From TMED26 sp002694075 (GTDB taxonomy: Bacteria; Pseudomonadota; Alphaproteobacteria; Thalassobaculales; Thalassobaculaceae): a stretch of DNA of 64,000 nt. The notes beneath the pieces were generated by a model. That model saw only the letters and a program-made list of their open reading frames with translations, had not been told where the DNA came from and did not search any database. Location: the NCBI GenBank assembly GCA_036160575.1, contig JAYYDT010000066.1:4420-68419 (forward strand), written 5' to 3'. Positions 15,924 to 24,080 of this stretch are shown here, piece after piece (positions within the stretch are counted from its first letter, which is position 1; every line of letters starts with the position of its first letter). The position numbers were made by a program, and so were the translations under genes.

Positions 15924-17602
15924 ACACGGCCGAGATTGGGGGCCTCAAGCAGGGTCGCCGGCGGGGACGACTACAGCCGCGCGGCCGACAGGTCGACCCC
16001 CAAGTATTGACCGAGGTGCGCGCGGTTTTAGGGGACGCGCCGCGGCGCCCGGATTTGTTGATCGAACATTTGCACCGCCTGCATGACCACGCCGGACATC
16101 TGTCGACGGCGGTGCTGACCGCGCTGGCCGCGGAGATGAAAATGGCGATGGCCGAGGTTTACGAGGTCGCCAGCTTTTACGCCCATTTCGACATTGTCGA
16201 CGCCGGCCAGCGGCCGCCGCCGGCGAAGACCGTGCGCATCTGCGACGGGGTCAGTTGCATGTTGGCCGGCGCCGAGACGCTGATCGCCGAAGTCCGGCAA
16301 ACCGCCGGCCCGGATGTGCGGGTGGTGCGGGCGCCGTGCATCGGGGCCTGCGACCAGGCGCCGGCGGCCGCCCGCGGTCATCGCCTGGTGCCGCGGGCTA
16401 GCGTCGAGCGCTTGCTTGCCGCCGCGGCGACGGACCCGGCGCCCCCCGCCCCGCCGATGGATTTCGCGGCCTACCGCGCGGCCGGCGGCTACACCGTGCT
16501 GGCGCGTTGCTTAGCCGGCGACCTTGACGCCGAAAGCGTGCTGGCGGCGCTCGCCGACTCGGGCCTACGCGGGCTTGGCGGCGCCGGCTTTCCGACCCAT
16601 CGCAAATGGGCGCTGGTGCGCGGCCAGACGGGGGAAAAGGTGCTCGCCGTCAACGCCGACGAGGGTGAGCCCGGGACCTTCAAGGATCGCTATTTTCTCG
16701 GTCAATCGCCGCATCGCATGCTGGAGGGCATGCTGATCGGCGCCTGGGTCGTCGGCGCCGGCGATTGCTATGTCTATTTGCGCGACGAATACCCGGAGAT
16801 CGCCGCGTTCTTGGCCGGCGAATTGCCCAAGCTGGTTGACAGCGGGCTTGCCGCCCATACCCGCGTGCACCTTCGGCGGGGCGCCGGCGCTTACATTTGC
16901 GGCGAAGAATCGGCGATGATCGAAAGCATCGAGGGCAAGCGTGGCCTGCCGCGGCATCGCCCGCCCTATGTCGCCGAGGTCGGCGTGTTCGGCCGCCCCA
17001 CTCTGGTCAACAATGTCGAAACCCTCCACTGGGTGCCGGAAATCATCGCCCGCGGCGGCGCCTGGTTTAGCGCCCAGGGGACGCCCGACCATCCCGGCCC
17101 GCGCAGTTACTCGGTTTCCGGCCGGGTCAAAAAACCCGGGGTGATTATCGCGCCGGCCGGCAGTACCGTGCGCGACCTGATCGCGCGCGCCGGCGGCATG
17201 GCCGAAGGGCATGAATTTCACGCTTATTTGCCGGGCGGCGCCTCGGGCGGTATTTTGCCGGCCCGTTTAGGCGACCTACCGCTCGATTTCGGCACGCTGG
17301 AGGATTACGGCGCCTTTGTCGGCAGCCACGCCGTGGTGGTCCTGTCGCATCACGACTCGCCGCGCGCCGTCGCCGCCAATTTGATGCGCTTTTTCCGTGA
17401 CGAAAGTTGTGGGCAATGCACCCCTTGCCGCGGTGGCACCGAGAAAGCCGCGCAATTGATGGACCGGCCACATTGGGACCAAGCCTTGCTTAACGACCTT
17501 TCGACGGTCATGCGAAGCGCCTCGATTTGCGGGCTGGGACAGGCGGCCAGCAACCCGCTGCAATCGGTGCTGCGCTTTTTTCCCGAGGATGTGACGCCAT
17601 GA
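15920..17602 (+). CDS. NAD-dependent formate dehydrogenase, fused NuoE/NuoF-type diaphorase subunit
   Basis: 560 residues from the ATG at 15920. The first part is NuoE-like (gamma), with a [2Fe-2S] set at Cys108, Cys113, Cys140 and Cys144. The second is NuoF-like (beta), with the FMN/NAD loop GLGGAGFPTHRKW at 218-230, ADEGEPGTFKDR, and a [4Fe-4S] set at Cys497, Cys500, Cys503 and Cys537. It should pass electrons from the catalytic subunit to NAD+. In FdsGBA enzymes gamma and beta are separate; here they are one polypeptide. It overlaps the catalytic-subunit gene by 4 bp. A hydrogenase diaphorase (HoxF-like) is the alternative, excluded by the next gene. Confidence 0.9.
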   Translation: MNTAEIGGLKQGRRRGRLQPRGRQVDPQVLTEVRAVLGDAPRRPDLLIEHLHRLHDHAGHLSTAVLTALAAEMKMAMAEVYEVASFYAHFDIVDAGQRPPPAKTVRICDGVSCMLAGAETLIAEVRQTAGPDVRVVRAPCIGACDQAPAAARGHRLVPRASVERLLAAAATDPAPPAPPMDFAAYRAAGGYTVLARCLAGDLDAESVLAALADSGLRGLGGAGFPTHRKWALVRGQTGEKVLAVNADEGEPGTFKDRYFLGQSPHRMLEGMLIGAWVVGAGDCYVYLRDEYPEIAAFLAGELPKLVDSGLAAHTRVHLRRGAGAYICGEESAMIESIEGKRGLPRHRPPYVAEVGVFGRPTLVNNVETLHWVPEIIARGGAWFSAQGTPDHPGPRSYSVSGRVKKPGVIIAPAGSTVRDLIARAGGMAEGHEFHAYLPGGASGGILPARLGDLPLDFGTLEDYGAFVGSHAVVVLSHHDSPRAVAANLMRFFRDESCGQCTPCRGGTEKAAQLMDRPHWDQALLNDLSTVMRSASICGLGQAASNPLQSVLRFFPEDVTP

Positions 17603-20358
17603 CCGACACCGTCACCTTCGAACTCGACGGCGAACCGGTCACCGCGGCGGCCGATGAAACCCTATGGCAGGTGGCCCAACGCCACGGCACCGAAATCCCC
17701 CATCTCTGCTATCGGCCCGCCGACAGCTACCGGCCCGATGGCAATTGTCGCGCCTGCATGGTGGAAATCGAGGGTGAGCGGACGCTGGCGGCTTCCTGTG
17801 TCCGGCGCCCGCGCGACGGCATGGTGGTGCATACCCAGTCCGAATCCGCGCGCACGGCCCGCCGCCTGGTCTTTGACCTGTTGATGAGCGACCAACCGGA
17901 AACCGCCCACGACCCGCACGCGCCGCTGGCCACGCAAGCCGCCGCCGAGGGCGTCGACGGCGGCCGTTTCGCGGCGCGGCCGCGGCCGGCGCCGGACGCC
18001 AGCCATCCGGCCATCGCGGTCAATATGGACGCTTGTATTCTTTGCGGTCTTTGCGTGCGCGCCTGCCGCGAGGTCCAGGTCAACGACGTCATCGGCCTGG
18101 CCGGGCGCGGCGCCGACGCCCATATCGTTTTCGACCTGGGCGACGACATGGGCGCCAGTACCTGCGTCGGCTGCGGCGAATGCGTGCAGGCCTGCCCAAC
18201 CGGCGCCCTGTTGCCGAAAACGGTGGTCGACGACCAAGGCGTATTCAAAGGGCCGGCTGACCGGGCGGTGGACAGCGTTTGCCCCTATTGCGGGGTTGGC
18301 TGCCAGCTGACCTATCATGTGCGCGACGACAAGCTTTACTATGTCGAAGGGCGTCCCGGCCCGGCCAATCGCGCCCGCCTATGCGTCAAGGGGCGTTTCG
18401 GTTTCGACTATATCCACAGCCCGGAGCGGCTGACCAAACCGTTGATCCGGCGCGACGACGCGCCGAAATCGGCGTCCCTGCCAATCGATCCCGCCAATCC
18501 CTACAGCCATTTTCGAGAAGCCAGCTGGGAAGAGGCCCTGGAGGTGGCGGCAGCCGGTCTCAAACGTATCCGCGACCGCGACGGCGGCGACGCCCTGGCC
18601 GGCTTTGGCTCGGCCAAAGGCTCCAATGAAGAGGCTTATTTGGTGCAAAAACTGGTGCGCACCGGGTTCGGCACCAACAATGTCGACCATTGCACCCGGC
18701 TGTGCCACGCCTCCTCCGTCGCGGCGTTGATGGAAACCATGGGGTCGGGGGCGGTCACCGCCTCGTTTGGCCAGGCGGTTAACGCCGATGTGATTGTGGT
18801 GATCGGCGCCAATCCGACGGTCAACCACCCGGTCGCCGCGACCTTTTTCAAAAACGCCGTCAAGGCCGGCACGACCTTGATCGTGATGGACCCGCGCGGC
18901 CAAGCCCTGACTCGCCACGCCGACATGATGCTGCAATTCCGCGCCGGCACCGATGTCGCCCTGCTCAACGCGATGATGCATGTGATCGTCACCGAGGATT
19001 TGGTCGATCACGATTATATCGCCGGGCAGACCCATGGTTTTGAGGCCATGCGCGCCCATTTGGCGAGCTTCACGCCGGAGCGCATGGCGCCGATTTGCGG
19101 CATCGACGCGGCGGTCATTCGGCAAGCCGCGCGCACCTTCGCCGGGGCCGAACGGGCGATGATTTTTTGGGGCATGGGCATTAGCCAGCACGTCCATGGC
19201 ACCGACAACGCGCGCTGTTTAATCGCCCTGGCGCTGATGTGCGGCCAGGTCGGCCGACCCGGCACCGGGTTGCATCCTCTGCGCGGGCAAAACAATGTGC
19301 AGGGCGCCTCCGACGCGGGGCTGATTCCGATGTTCTATCCCGATTATAAATCGGTCGAGGCCATTGAGCAGATCGACCGCTACCGGCGGTTTTGGGATCA
19401 TGAGCCGGCCACGCATAAAGGCCTGACGGTGGTCGAGATCACCGACGCCATGGCCGCCGGCACGATCAAGGGACTGTATATCATGGGCGAAAACCCGGCG
19501 ATGTCCGACCCCGATCAGGGACATACCCGGGCGGCCCTGGCGCGGCTCGAACATCTGGTGGTTCAGGACCTGTTCCTGACCGAGACCGCGGCCTTCGCCG
19601 ATGTGATTTTGCCGGCCAGCGCCTTTCCCGAGAAGGACGGCACTTTCACCAACACCGACCGACGGGTTCAGCGCGGCCGCCAGGCCATGAGCCCGCCCGG
19701 CGAGGCGCGCCAGGATTGGATCATCATTCAGGAATTGGCGCGCCGCCTGGGGCTTGATTGGGATTACCGCGAGGTGCGCGAGATTTTTGACGAAATGCGC
19801 CAAGTGATGCCGTCGTTGACCGGCATCACCTGGGACCGGTTGGCCGCCGAAGGCGCCGTCACCTACCCCTGCGCCGATGAGCATAGCGCCGGCGCGGAAG
19901 TCATTTTCGGGGACGGTTTTCCGACCGCCGACGGCCGCGCCAAATTCGTGCCGGCGACGATTATTCCGCCCGACGAGGAACCGGACGCCGACTTTCCTCT
20001 GGTGCTCAGCACCGGGCGGGTGTTGGAACATTGGCACACCGGCGCGATGACGCGGCGGGCCGGCGCCCTCGACGCCTTGGAACCGGAAGCCTTTGTCGAG
20101 ATCAATCCCGATGACCTCAGCCGTCTCGGTCTCGTCGCCGGCGACCAGGTGCGGGTCAGCACGCGGCGCGGCAGCATCGAGTTGATGGCCCGCGCCGACC
20201 ATCATGTACCGCTGGGCCTGGTCTTCATTCCCTTCTGCTTTGTCGAGGCGCCGGCCAATATTTTGACCAACCCGGCGCTTGACCCGTTCGGCAAAATCCC
20301 CGAATTGAAATTCGCCGCCGCCCGGGTCGAGCCATGTCGCGCGGCGGCGGCCGAATAG
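17599..20358 (+). CDS. formate dehydrogenase catalytic (molybdopterin) subunit, cysteine type
   Basis: 919 residues, FdsA-like. An N-terminal [2Fe-2S] domain uses Cys37, Cys50, Cys53 and Cys67. Ferredoxin-type motifs follow (CILCGLCVRACREV and CVGCGECVQACPTG), then the [4Fe-4S] start of the molybdopterin domain (CPYCGVGC). The active-site metal ligand is Cys369 followed by the catalytic His370 (CTRLCHA). The codon at 18703 is TGC, so this is not a selenoenzyme. The C-terminal domain has the RVLEHWHTGAMTRR segment of bis-MGD enzymes. It oxidises formate to CO2 in the cytoplasm, with electrons going to the preceding diaphorase subunit. Confidence 0.94.
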   Translation: MTDTVTFELDGEPVTAAADETLWQVAQRHGTEIPHLCYRPADSYRPDGNCRACMVEIEGERTLAASCVRRPRDGMVVHTQSESARTARRLVFDLLMSDQPETAHDPHAPLATQAAAEGVDGGRFAARPRPAPDASHPAIAVNMDACILCGLCVRACREVQVNDVIGLAGRGADAHIVFDLGDDMGASTCVGCGECVQACPTGALLPKTVVDDQGVFKGPADRAVDSVCPYCGVGCQLTYHVRDDKLYYVEGRPGPANRARLCVKGRFGFDYIHSPERLTKPLIRRDDAPKSASLPIDPANPYSHFREASWEEALEVAAAGLKRIRDRDGGDALAGFGSAKGSNEEAYLVQKLVRTGFGTNNVDHCTRLCHASSVAALMETMGSGAVTASFGQAVNADVIVVIGANPTVNHPVAATFFKNAVKAGTTLIVMDPRGQALTRHADMMLQFRAGTDVALLNAMMHVIVTEDLVDHDYIAGQTHGFEAMRAHLASFTPERMAPICGIDAAVIRQAARTFAGAERAMIFWGMGISQHVHGTDNARCLIALALMCGQVGRPGTGLHPLRGQNNVQGASDAGLIPMFYPDYKSVEAIEQIDRYRRFWDHEPATHKGLTVVEITDAMAAGTIKGLYIMGENPAMSDPDQGHTRAALARLEHLVVQDLFLTETAAFADVILPASAFPEKDGTFTNTDRRVQRGRQAMSPPGEARQDWIIIQELARRLGLDWDYREVREIFDEMRQVMPSLTGITWDRLAAEGAVTYPCADEHSAGAEVIFGDGFPTADGRAKFVPATIIPPDEEPDADFPLVLSTGRVLEHWHTGAMTRRAGALDALEPEAFVEINPDDLSRLGLVAGDQVRVSTRRGSIELMARADHHVPLGLVFIPFCFVEAPANILTNPALDPFGKIPELKFAAARVEPCRAAAAE

Positions 20359-20388
20359 ACGCGGCGTCGCAGTAGGAGATCGCACCCC

Positions 20389-21477
20389 ATGTCGGCACGC
20401 CGCCGCCCCGCCCTTTTCGCGCCCGGCCATGAAACGGTTTTGGACATGTTCGTCGAGGCCCTGCGCACGCGTGGCTGGCATGTCGCCGAGACCGCGCTGA
20501 CCCTCGACAATAGCGCGGTCGATGTCGATTTGATCGTGCTCCGCGCCGGCGCCGGCGGCGCCCCTGACGGCGAGACCGCGGCCGCCTTGATCCAGGCGCG
20601 CGCCCGGGGGGCCGCCCTGTTGATCGAAGCCGCGTTCGATGACCACCCGGCATGGGCCGCCGCCCTTGGCGTGGCGGTGGTGCCGCTGGCCCAAGATGAC
20701 GCCGCCTTGTGGCGCTGGTGGCGGCCCGGCCGCCTGGTCGAGGAAATGGTCCGCAACACCCCGGCCGAAACGGTCGAGACGGTGGTGATCGGCCTCAATT
20801 GGACGCTGGTGATCACTGAGAACGGCGCCGGGTTGGCGCAAACCCCGGTCAAAAGCGCGCCCGGCTGCCGGCCGCTTTCGGGCGGCGGGTTGAGCGGTCG
20901 ACGCCTGGACTACCTGGCGGCCTGGGCCCATGCCCACAACCCCCTGGCGCGCGCGGTCGGGGTCGCCGCCATCAACGCCGGTCTTAACCACGTCGCGCTT
21001 GCCGGTGACGACGAGGACGGCTTGGCGCCGATCGGCTGGGGCGGGCCGGGCCCCACGGTGGTGGTCGGGCGCTTTCCCGGGCTCGACGCGAAACTGCCCG
21101 GCGCCCTGGTCCTCGAACAAGCGCCCGGCCCCGGCGACATGCCGGCCGAGGCGGCACCGCAAGTGGTGCCGGCCTGCGGCGAATTGATGATCACCGCCTC
21201 GACCTTGGTCAGCGCCGGGCTAGAGACGCTCTTGGCTCTCAATGAAAGCGACGCGCCGGTCACCCTGGTCGGGCCGGGCACGCCGCTAAGCCCGCGCTTG
21301 TTCGCCCATGGCATCGACCGCTTGGCCGGCTTCGTGGTCGAGGACCCAACCGGCGCCGCGCGCACCGTCGCCGAGGCCGGCGGCGCCAAACACCTGCGCG
21401 CGCATGGTCGGGTGGTGACCCTGCGACGCACGGCGGCGTCACAAACCAGCCGCGAAAAGCTCTTCGGCGGGGCCTAG
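20389..21477 (+). CDS. DUF4213/DUF364-like protein with extra N-terminal domain, formate dehydrogenase-associated
   Basis: 362 residues. From about residue 130 on it resembles the DUF4213 then DUF364 arrangement (putative heavy-metal chelation proteins): VVIGLNWTLVIT, AGLAQTP, NPLARAVGVAAINAG, then a Rossmann-like C-terminal half with MITASTLVSAGLETLL. The first 115 residues form an extra alpha/beta segment that I do not recognise. The gene follows fdhA by 30 bp and converges on mobA, overlapping it by 39 bp. By context it may act in metal or cofactor handling for the formate dehydrogenase; the function is unknown. Confidence 0.72.
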   Translation: MSARRRPALFAPGHETVLDMFVEALRTRGWHVAETALTLDNSAVDVDLIVLRAGAGGAPDGETAAALIQARARGAALLIEAAFDDHPAWAAALGVAVVPLAQDDAALWRWWRPGRLVEEMVRNTPAETVETVVIGLNWTLVITENGAGLAQTPVKSAPGCRPLSGGGLSGRRLDYLAAWAHAHNPLARAVGVAAINAGLNHVALAGDDEDGLAPIGWGGPGPTVVVGRFPGLDAKLPGALVLEQAPGPGDMPAEAAPQVVPACGELMITASTLVSAGLETLLALNESDAPVTLVGPGTPLSPRLFAHGIDRLAGFVVEDPTGAARTVAEAGGAKHLRAHGRVVTLRRTAASQTSREKLFGGA

Positions 21478-22065
21478 ATCGGTCGGTCGATTGACATTGA
21501 AAAACGGGTCGCCACGGTCGTCGTCGAAAGCCACATAGGCCAACCGATGGCGCATGGTCCACAGGTCCACTTTACGCACGCCCTTGTCGACCACCGCGTG
21601 CCGCAAATCATCCAGCAAGTCGACCGGCCACAACCCGCAAACCGGATGCGCCCGACCATCGGAACTGGCGCATACCAATTCAGCCCCCAAATCGGCCACC
21701 ACCCGGTGGAACTGGGCCACCAAATCACGAGGCAGAAACGGCGCGTCGGTGGCGGCGGTGACCAGATAGCGGCAAGCGGGCCGATGCGTCGCCGCCCATT
21801 CCATCGCCGCCAGCACGCCGGCCAAGGGTCCGGCGAAACCGTCGACGGTGTCCGCCACCACCGGCAGGTCATAGTCGGCGAAACGGGCCGGGTCGCCATT
21901 GGCGTTGACGATCACCGCGTCAACTTGAGGCGCCAAGCGGCTGAGCACATGGTCGAACAAGGGCCGTTCGGCAAGCTGCACAAAGGCCTTGTCGGCGCCT
22001 TCCATGCGACGCCCCTGACCGCCGGCTAGGATCACCCCTAAGGTCGCCTTAGCCATCGTCGTCAT
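21439..22065 (-). CDS. mobA: molybdenum cofactor guanylyltransferase
   Basis: 208 residues with the nucleotidyltransferase opening GVILAGGQGRRMEGADKAF, the typical PLFDHV and GFAGPLAGVL segments, and TDAPFLPRDL. MobA joins GMP to molybdopterin to make the MGD cofactor that FdhA needs. The start could be 22065 or the second Met at 22056. It overlaps the upstream fdhD by 17 bp and the oppositely oriented DUF364-like gene by 39 bp. The pair fdhD-mobA likely forms one transcript running away from moaA. Confidence 0.92.
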   Translation of the reverse strand: MTTMAKATLGVILAGGQGRRMEGADKAFVQLAERPLFDHVLSRLAPQVDAVIVNANGDPARFADYDLPVVADTVDGFAGPLAGVLAAMEWAATHRPACRYLVTAATDAPFLPRDLVAQFHRVVADLGAELVCASSDGRAHPVCGLWPVDLLDDLRHAVVDKGVRKVDLWTMRHRLAYVAFDDDRGDPFFNVNRPTDLGPAEELFAAGL

Positions 22066-22924
22066 CGCTGGCCTCCATTACCTCCGCGTCCGTCACATCG
22101 TCGACCAGGCGGTCACCCCCGGCGAGGACGATAAAGCGCTTGCCGCGGGCCCGGCCGATCAGCGTCAAGCCGGTTTGACGCGCCAGCGCCACCCCCCAGG
22201 AGGTGAAACCGGAGCGCGAGATCAAAATCGGAATGCCCATTTGCGCTGTCTTGATGACCATTTCGCTGGTTAAGCGGCCGGTGGTGTACATAATTTTGTC
22301 CGCCGCCGTGATGTCTTTCAAAAACATGAAGCCGGCGATTTTATCGATGGCGTTATGGCGGCCGACATCCTCGGTGTAAATCAGCGGCCGGGCGCCGGCG
22401 GCCAATACGCAGCCATGAATCGCGCCCGCTCTCAGATATAAGCTCGGCGTGGTGTTGATGGCGTGAGTCAAGCGGCGCAACCACGAGGTGCGCAGCTCGG
22501 CCGGCGGCAAGACGATGTCCTCGACCGCCTCCATCAAATCGCCGAACACCGTACCCTGGGCACAACCCGAGGTATGGGTTCTCTTCTTCAGCTTGTCTTC
22601 GAAATCGGTTTCCCGCTCGGTGCGCACCACCACCACGTCGACATCCGCGTCATGGTCGATTTGGGTAATCACGTCGTCAGCCCGCAGCATGTTCTGGTTG
22701 CGCAAATAACCAACCGCCAGTTCGGCCGGGTAGTCACCGATGGTCATGGCGGTGACGATCTCCTGACCATTTAAAAAAATCGTCAGCGGCCGTTCTATGA
22801 CGACGCTTAAATCGACCGGCCGGCCGCTCTGGTCGGTCCCGGCAACGGCGGCGCTCAGCCGGGGGTCATCCGGGTTTGGCCGGATCAGATAGCTGTCGGT
22901 TGCATCGCTATGCGAGGCCATCAT
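22049..22924 (-). CDS. fdhD: formate dehydrogenase accessory sulfurtransferase FdhD-like
   Basis: 291 residues. FdhD binds molybdenum cofactor and transfers sulfur to it so that formate dehydrogenase becomes active. Family segments include FLNGQEIVTAM, GYLRNQNM, the HAINTT...GAIHGCVLA region, EDVGRHNAIDKI and SEMVIKTAQMGIPILISRS. The loop that in the E. coli protein carries CxxC is here SGCAQGTVFG, with Cys121 alone and Gly124 in place of the second cysteine. It diverges from moaA across a ModE-type palindrome, which fits control by molybdate. Confidence 0.92.
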   Translation of the reverse strand: MMASHSDATDSYLIRPNPDDPRLSAAVAGTDQSGRPVDLSVVIERPLTIFLNGQEIVTAMTIGDYPAELAVGYLRNQNMLRADDVITQIDHDADVDVVVVRTERETDFEDKLKKRTHTSGCAQGTVFGDLMEAVEDIVLPPAELRTSWLRRLTHAINTTPSLYLRAGAIHGCVLAAGARPLIYTEDVGRHNAIDKIAGFMFLKDITAADKIMYTTGRLTSEMVIKTAQMGIPILISRSGFTSWGVALARQTGLTLIGRARGKRFIVLAGGDRLVDDVTDAEVMEASDDDDG

Positions 22925-22960
22925 CCTGTCCCTTCGCGCGGCGGGTGATTTCGCTTTTCC

Positions 22961-22984
22961 CGTTATATATGGTGGTATATAACG
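22961..22984. promoter_or_regulatory. ModE-type molybdate-responsive operator (Mo-box)
   Basis: A perfect inverted repeat, CGTTATATA, six bases (TGGTGG), then TATATAACG. It matches the CGTTATAT-spacer-ATATAACG pattern of ModE binding sites and the Mo-boxes of Rhodobacter. It lies 36 bp from the fdhD start and 40 bp from the moaA start, inside the shared divergent promoter region, and is AT-rich against a GC-rich background. ModE with bound molybdate could repress or activate one or both genes. No modE gene is in the window. Confidence 0.82.
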
Positions 22985-23024
22985 CTTCCGTAATGAGTGT
23001 GAAACCCGTGGACTCCATGCCGCG

Positions 23025-24017
23025 ATGATCGATCCTTTTGGCCGTCTTGTCTCCTATTTGCGCGTGTCGGTGACCGACCGATGCGATTTTCGCTGTGTTT
23101 ATTGCATGTCGGAGAATATGACGTTTTTGCCGAAAAAAGACCTCCTCAGCTTGGAGGAATTGCAGCGTTTATGCGGCATTTTCGTTCGCTTGGGCGTCAC
23201 CAAGCTGCGCATCACCGGCGGCGAACCCCTGGTCCGGCGCGATATCATGTCGCTGTTCCGGGGCCTTGGCGGCCTACTTGACGGCGGTGGCCTGGACGAA
23301 CTCACGGTCACCACCAACGGCAGCATGCTGGACCGCCACGCCGGCGATTTAGCGGCCGCCGGCGTGCGCCGCATCAATGTATCCCTGGACACCTTGGACC
23401 CGGAAAAATTCCTCGCCATTACCCGCTGGGGGCGCTTTGACCGAGTGATGAACGGGTTGGCGGCGGCCGACGCGGCGGGCCTCAAGGTCAAAATCAACGC
23501 CGTCGCCATGAAAGGCGTCAACGAGGACGAATTGCCTGACATGCTGGCTTGGTGCCATGCCCGTGGCTACGACCTGACGCTCATCGAGGTGATGCCGATG
23601 GGCGAGGTCGGCGACCATACTCGGCTTGATCAATATCTGCCGTTAAGTCAGGTCCGCCGGCAATTGGCGGCGCGTTACACGCTGGAGGACATCCCCCTCA
23701 ACACCGGCGGGCCGGCGCGCTATGTGCGAGTCGCCGAAACCGGCGGTCGGCTCGGGTTCATCACCCCGCTGACCCATAATTTCTGCGAAAGCTGTAACCG
23801 TGTGCGGCTGACCTGCACCGGCACCTTGTATATGTGCCTGGGCCAAGACGACGCCGTCGACTTGCGCGCCGTGCTGCGCGCCCATGACGACGATCAAGCG
23901 GTGATCGACGCCATCCACGCGGCCATCGCCGCCAAGCCCAAGGGCCATGACTTCGTCATCGACCGCCAACACCATGGCCCGGCGGTGGCCCGCCATATGA
24001 GCGTCACCGGCGGCTAA
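23025..24017 (+). CDS. moaA: GTP 3',8-cyclase, molybdopterin biosynthesis
   Basis: 330 residues, a radical SAM enzyme that with MoaC turns GTP into cyclic pyranopterin monophosphate, the first step to molybdenum cofactor. The N-terminal cluster is Cys20-x3-Cys24-x2-Cys27 and the C-terminal cluster Cys254-x2-Cys257-x13-Cys271, as in known MoaA. The protein ends in the conserved Gly-Gly. It diverges from fdhD and lies 40 bp downstream of the Mo-box. Other moa and moe genes are not in this window. Confidence 0.95.
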   Translation: MIDPFGRLVSYLRVSVTDRCDFRCVYCMSENMTFLPKKDLLSLEELQRLCGIFVRLGVTKLRITGGEPLVRRDIMSLFRGLGGLLDGGGLDELTVTTNGSMLDRHAGDLAAAGVRRINVSLDTLDPEKFLAITRWGRFDRVMNGLAAADAAGLKVKINAVAMKGVNEDELPDMLAWCHARGYDLTLIEVMPMGEVGDHTRLDQYLPLSQVRRQLAARYTLEDIPLNTGGPARYVRVAETGGRLGFITPLTHNFCESCNRVRLTCTGTLYMCLGQDDAVDLRAVLRAHDDDQAVIDAIHAAIAAKPKGHDFVIDRQHHGPAVARHMSVTGG

Positions 24018-24080
24018 GCGCGCTTTCCCGATCGGTCCGAACCGTGCTAGGTCGGTTCGGGCAACGGCGGCGACGCGGCG

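Noticed and set aside
18703..18705. Possible selenocysteine codon at the FdhA active site
   Set aside because: The codon is TGC, an ordinary cysteine; no in-frame TGA and no SECIS-like hairpin are needed.
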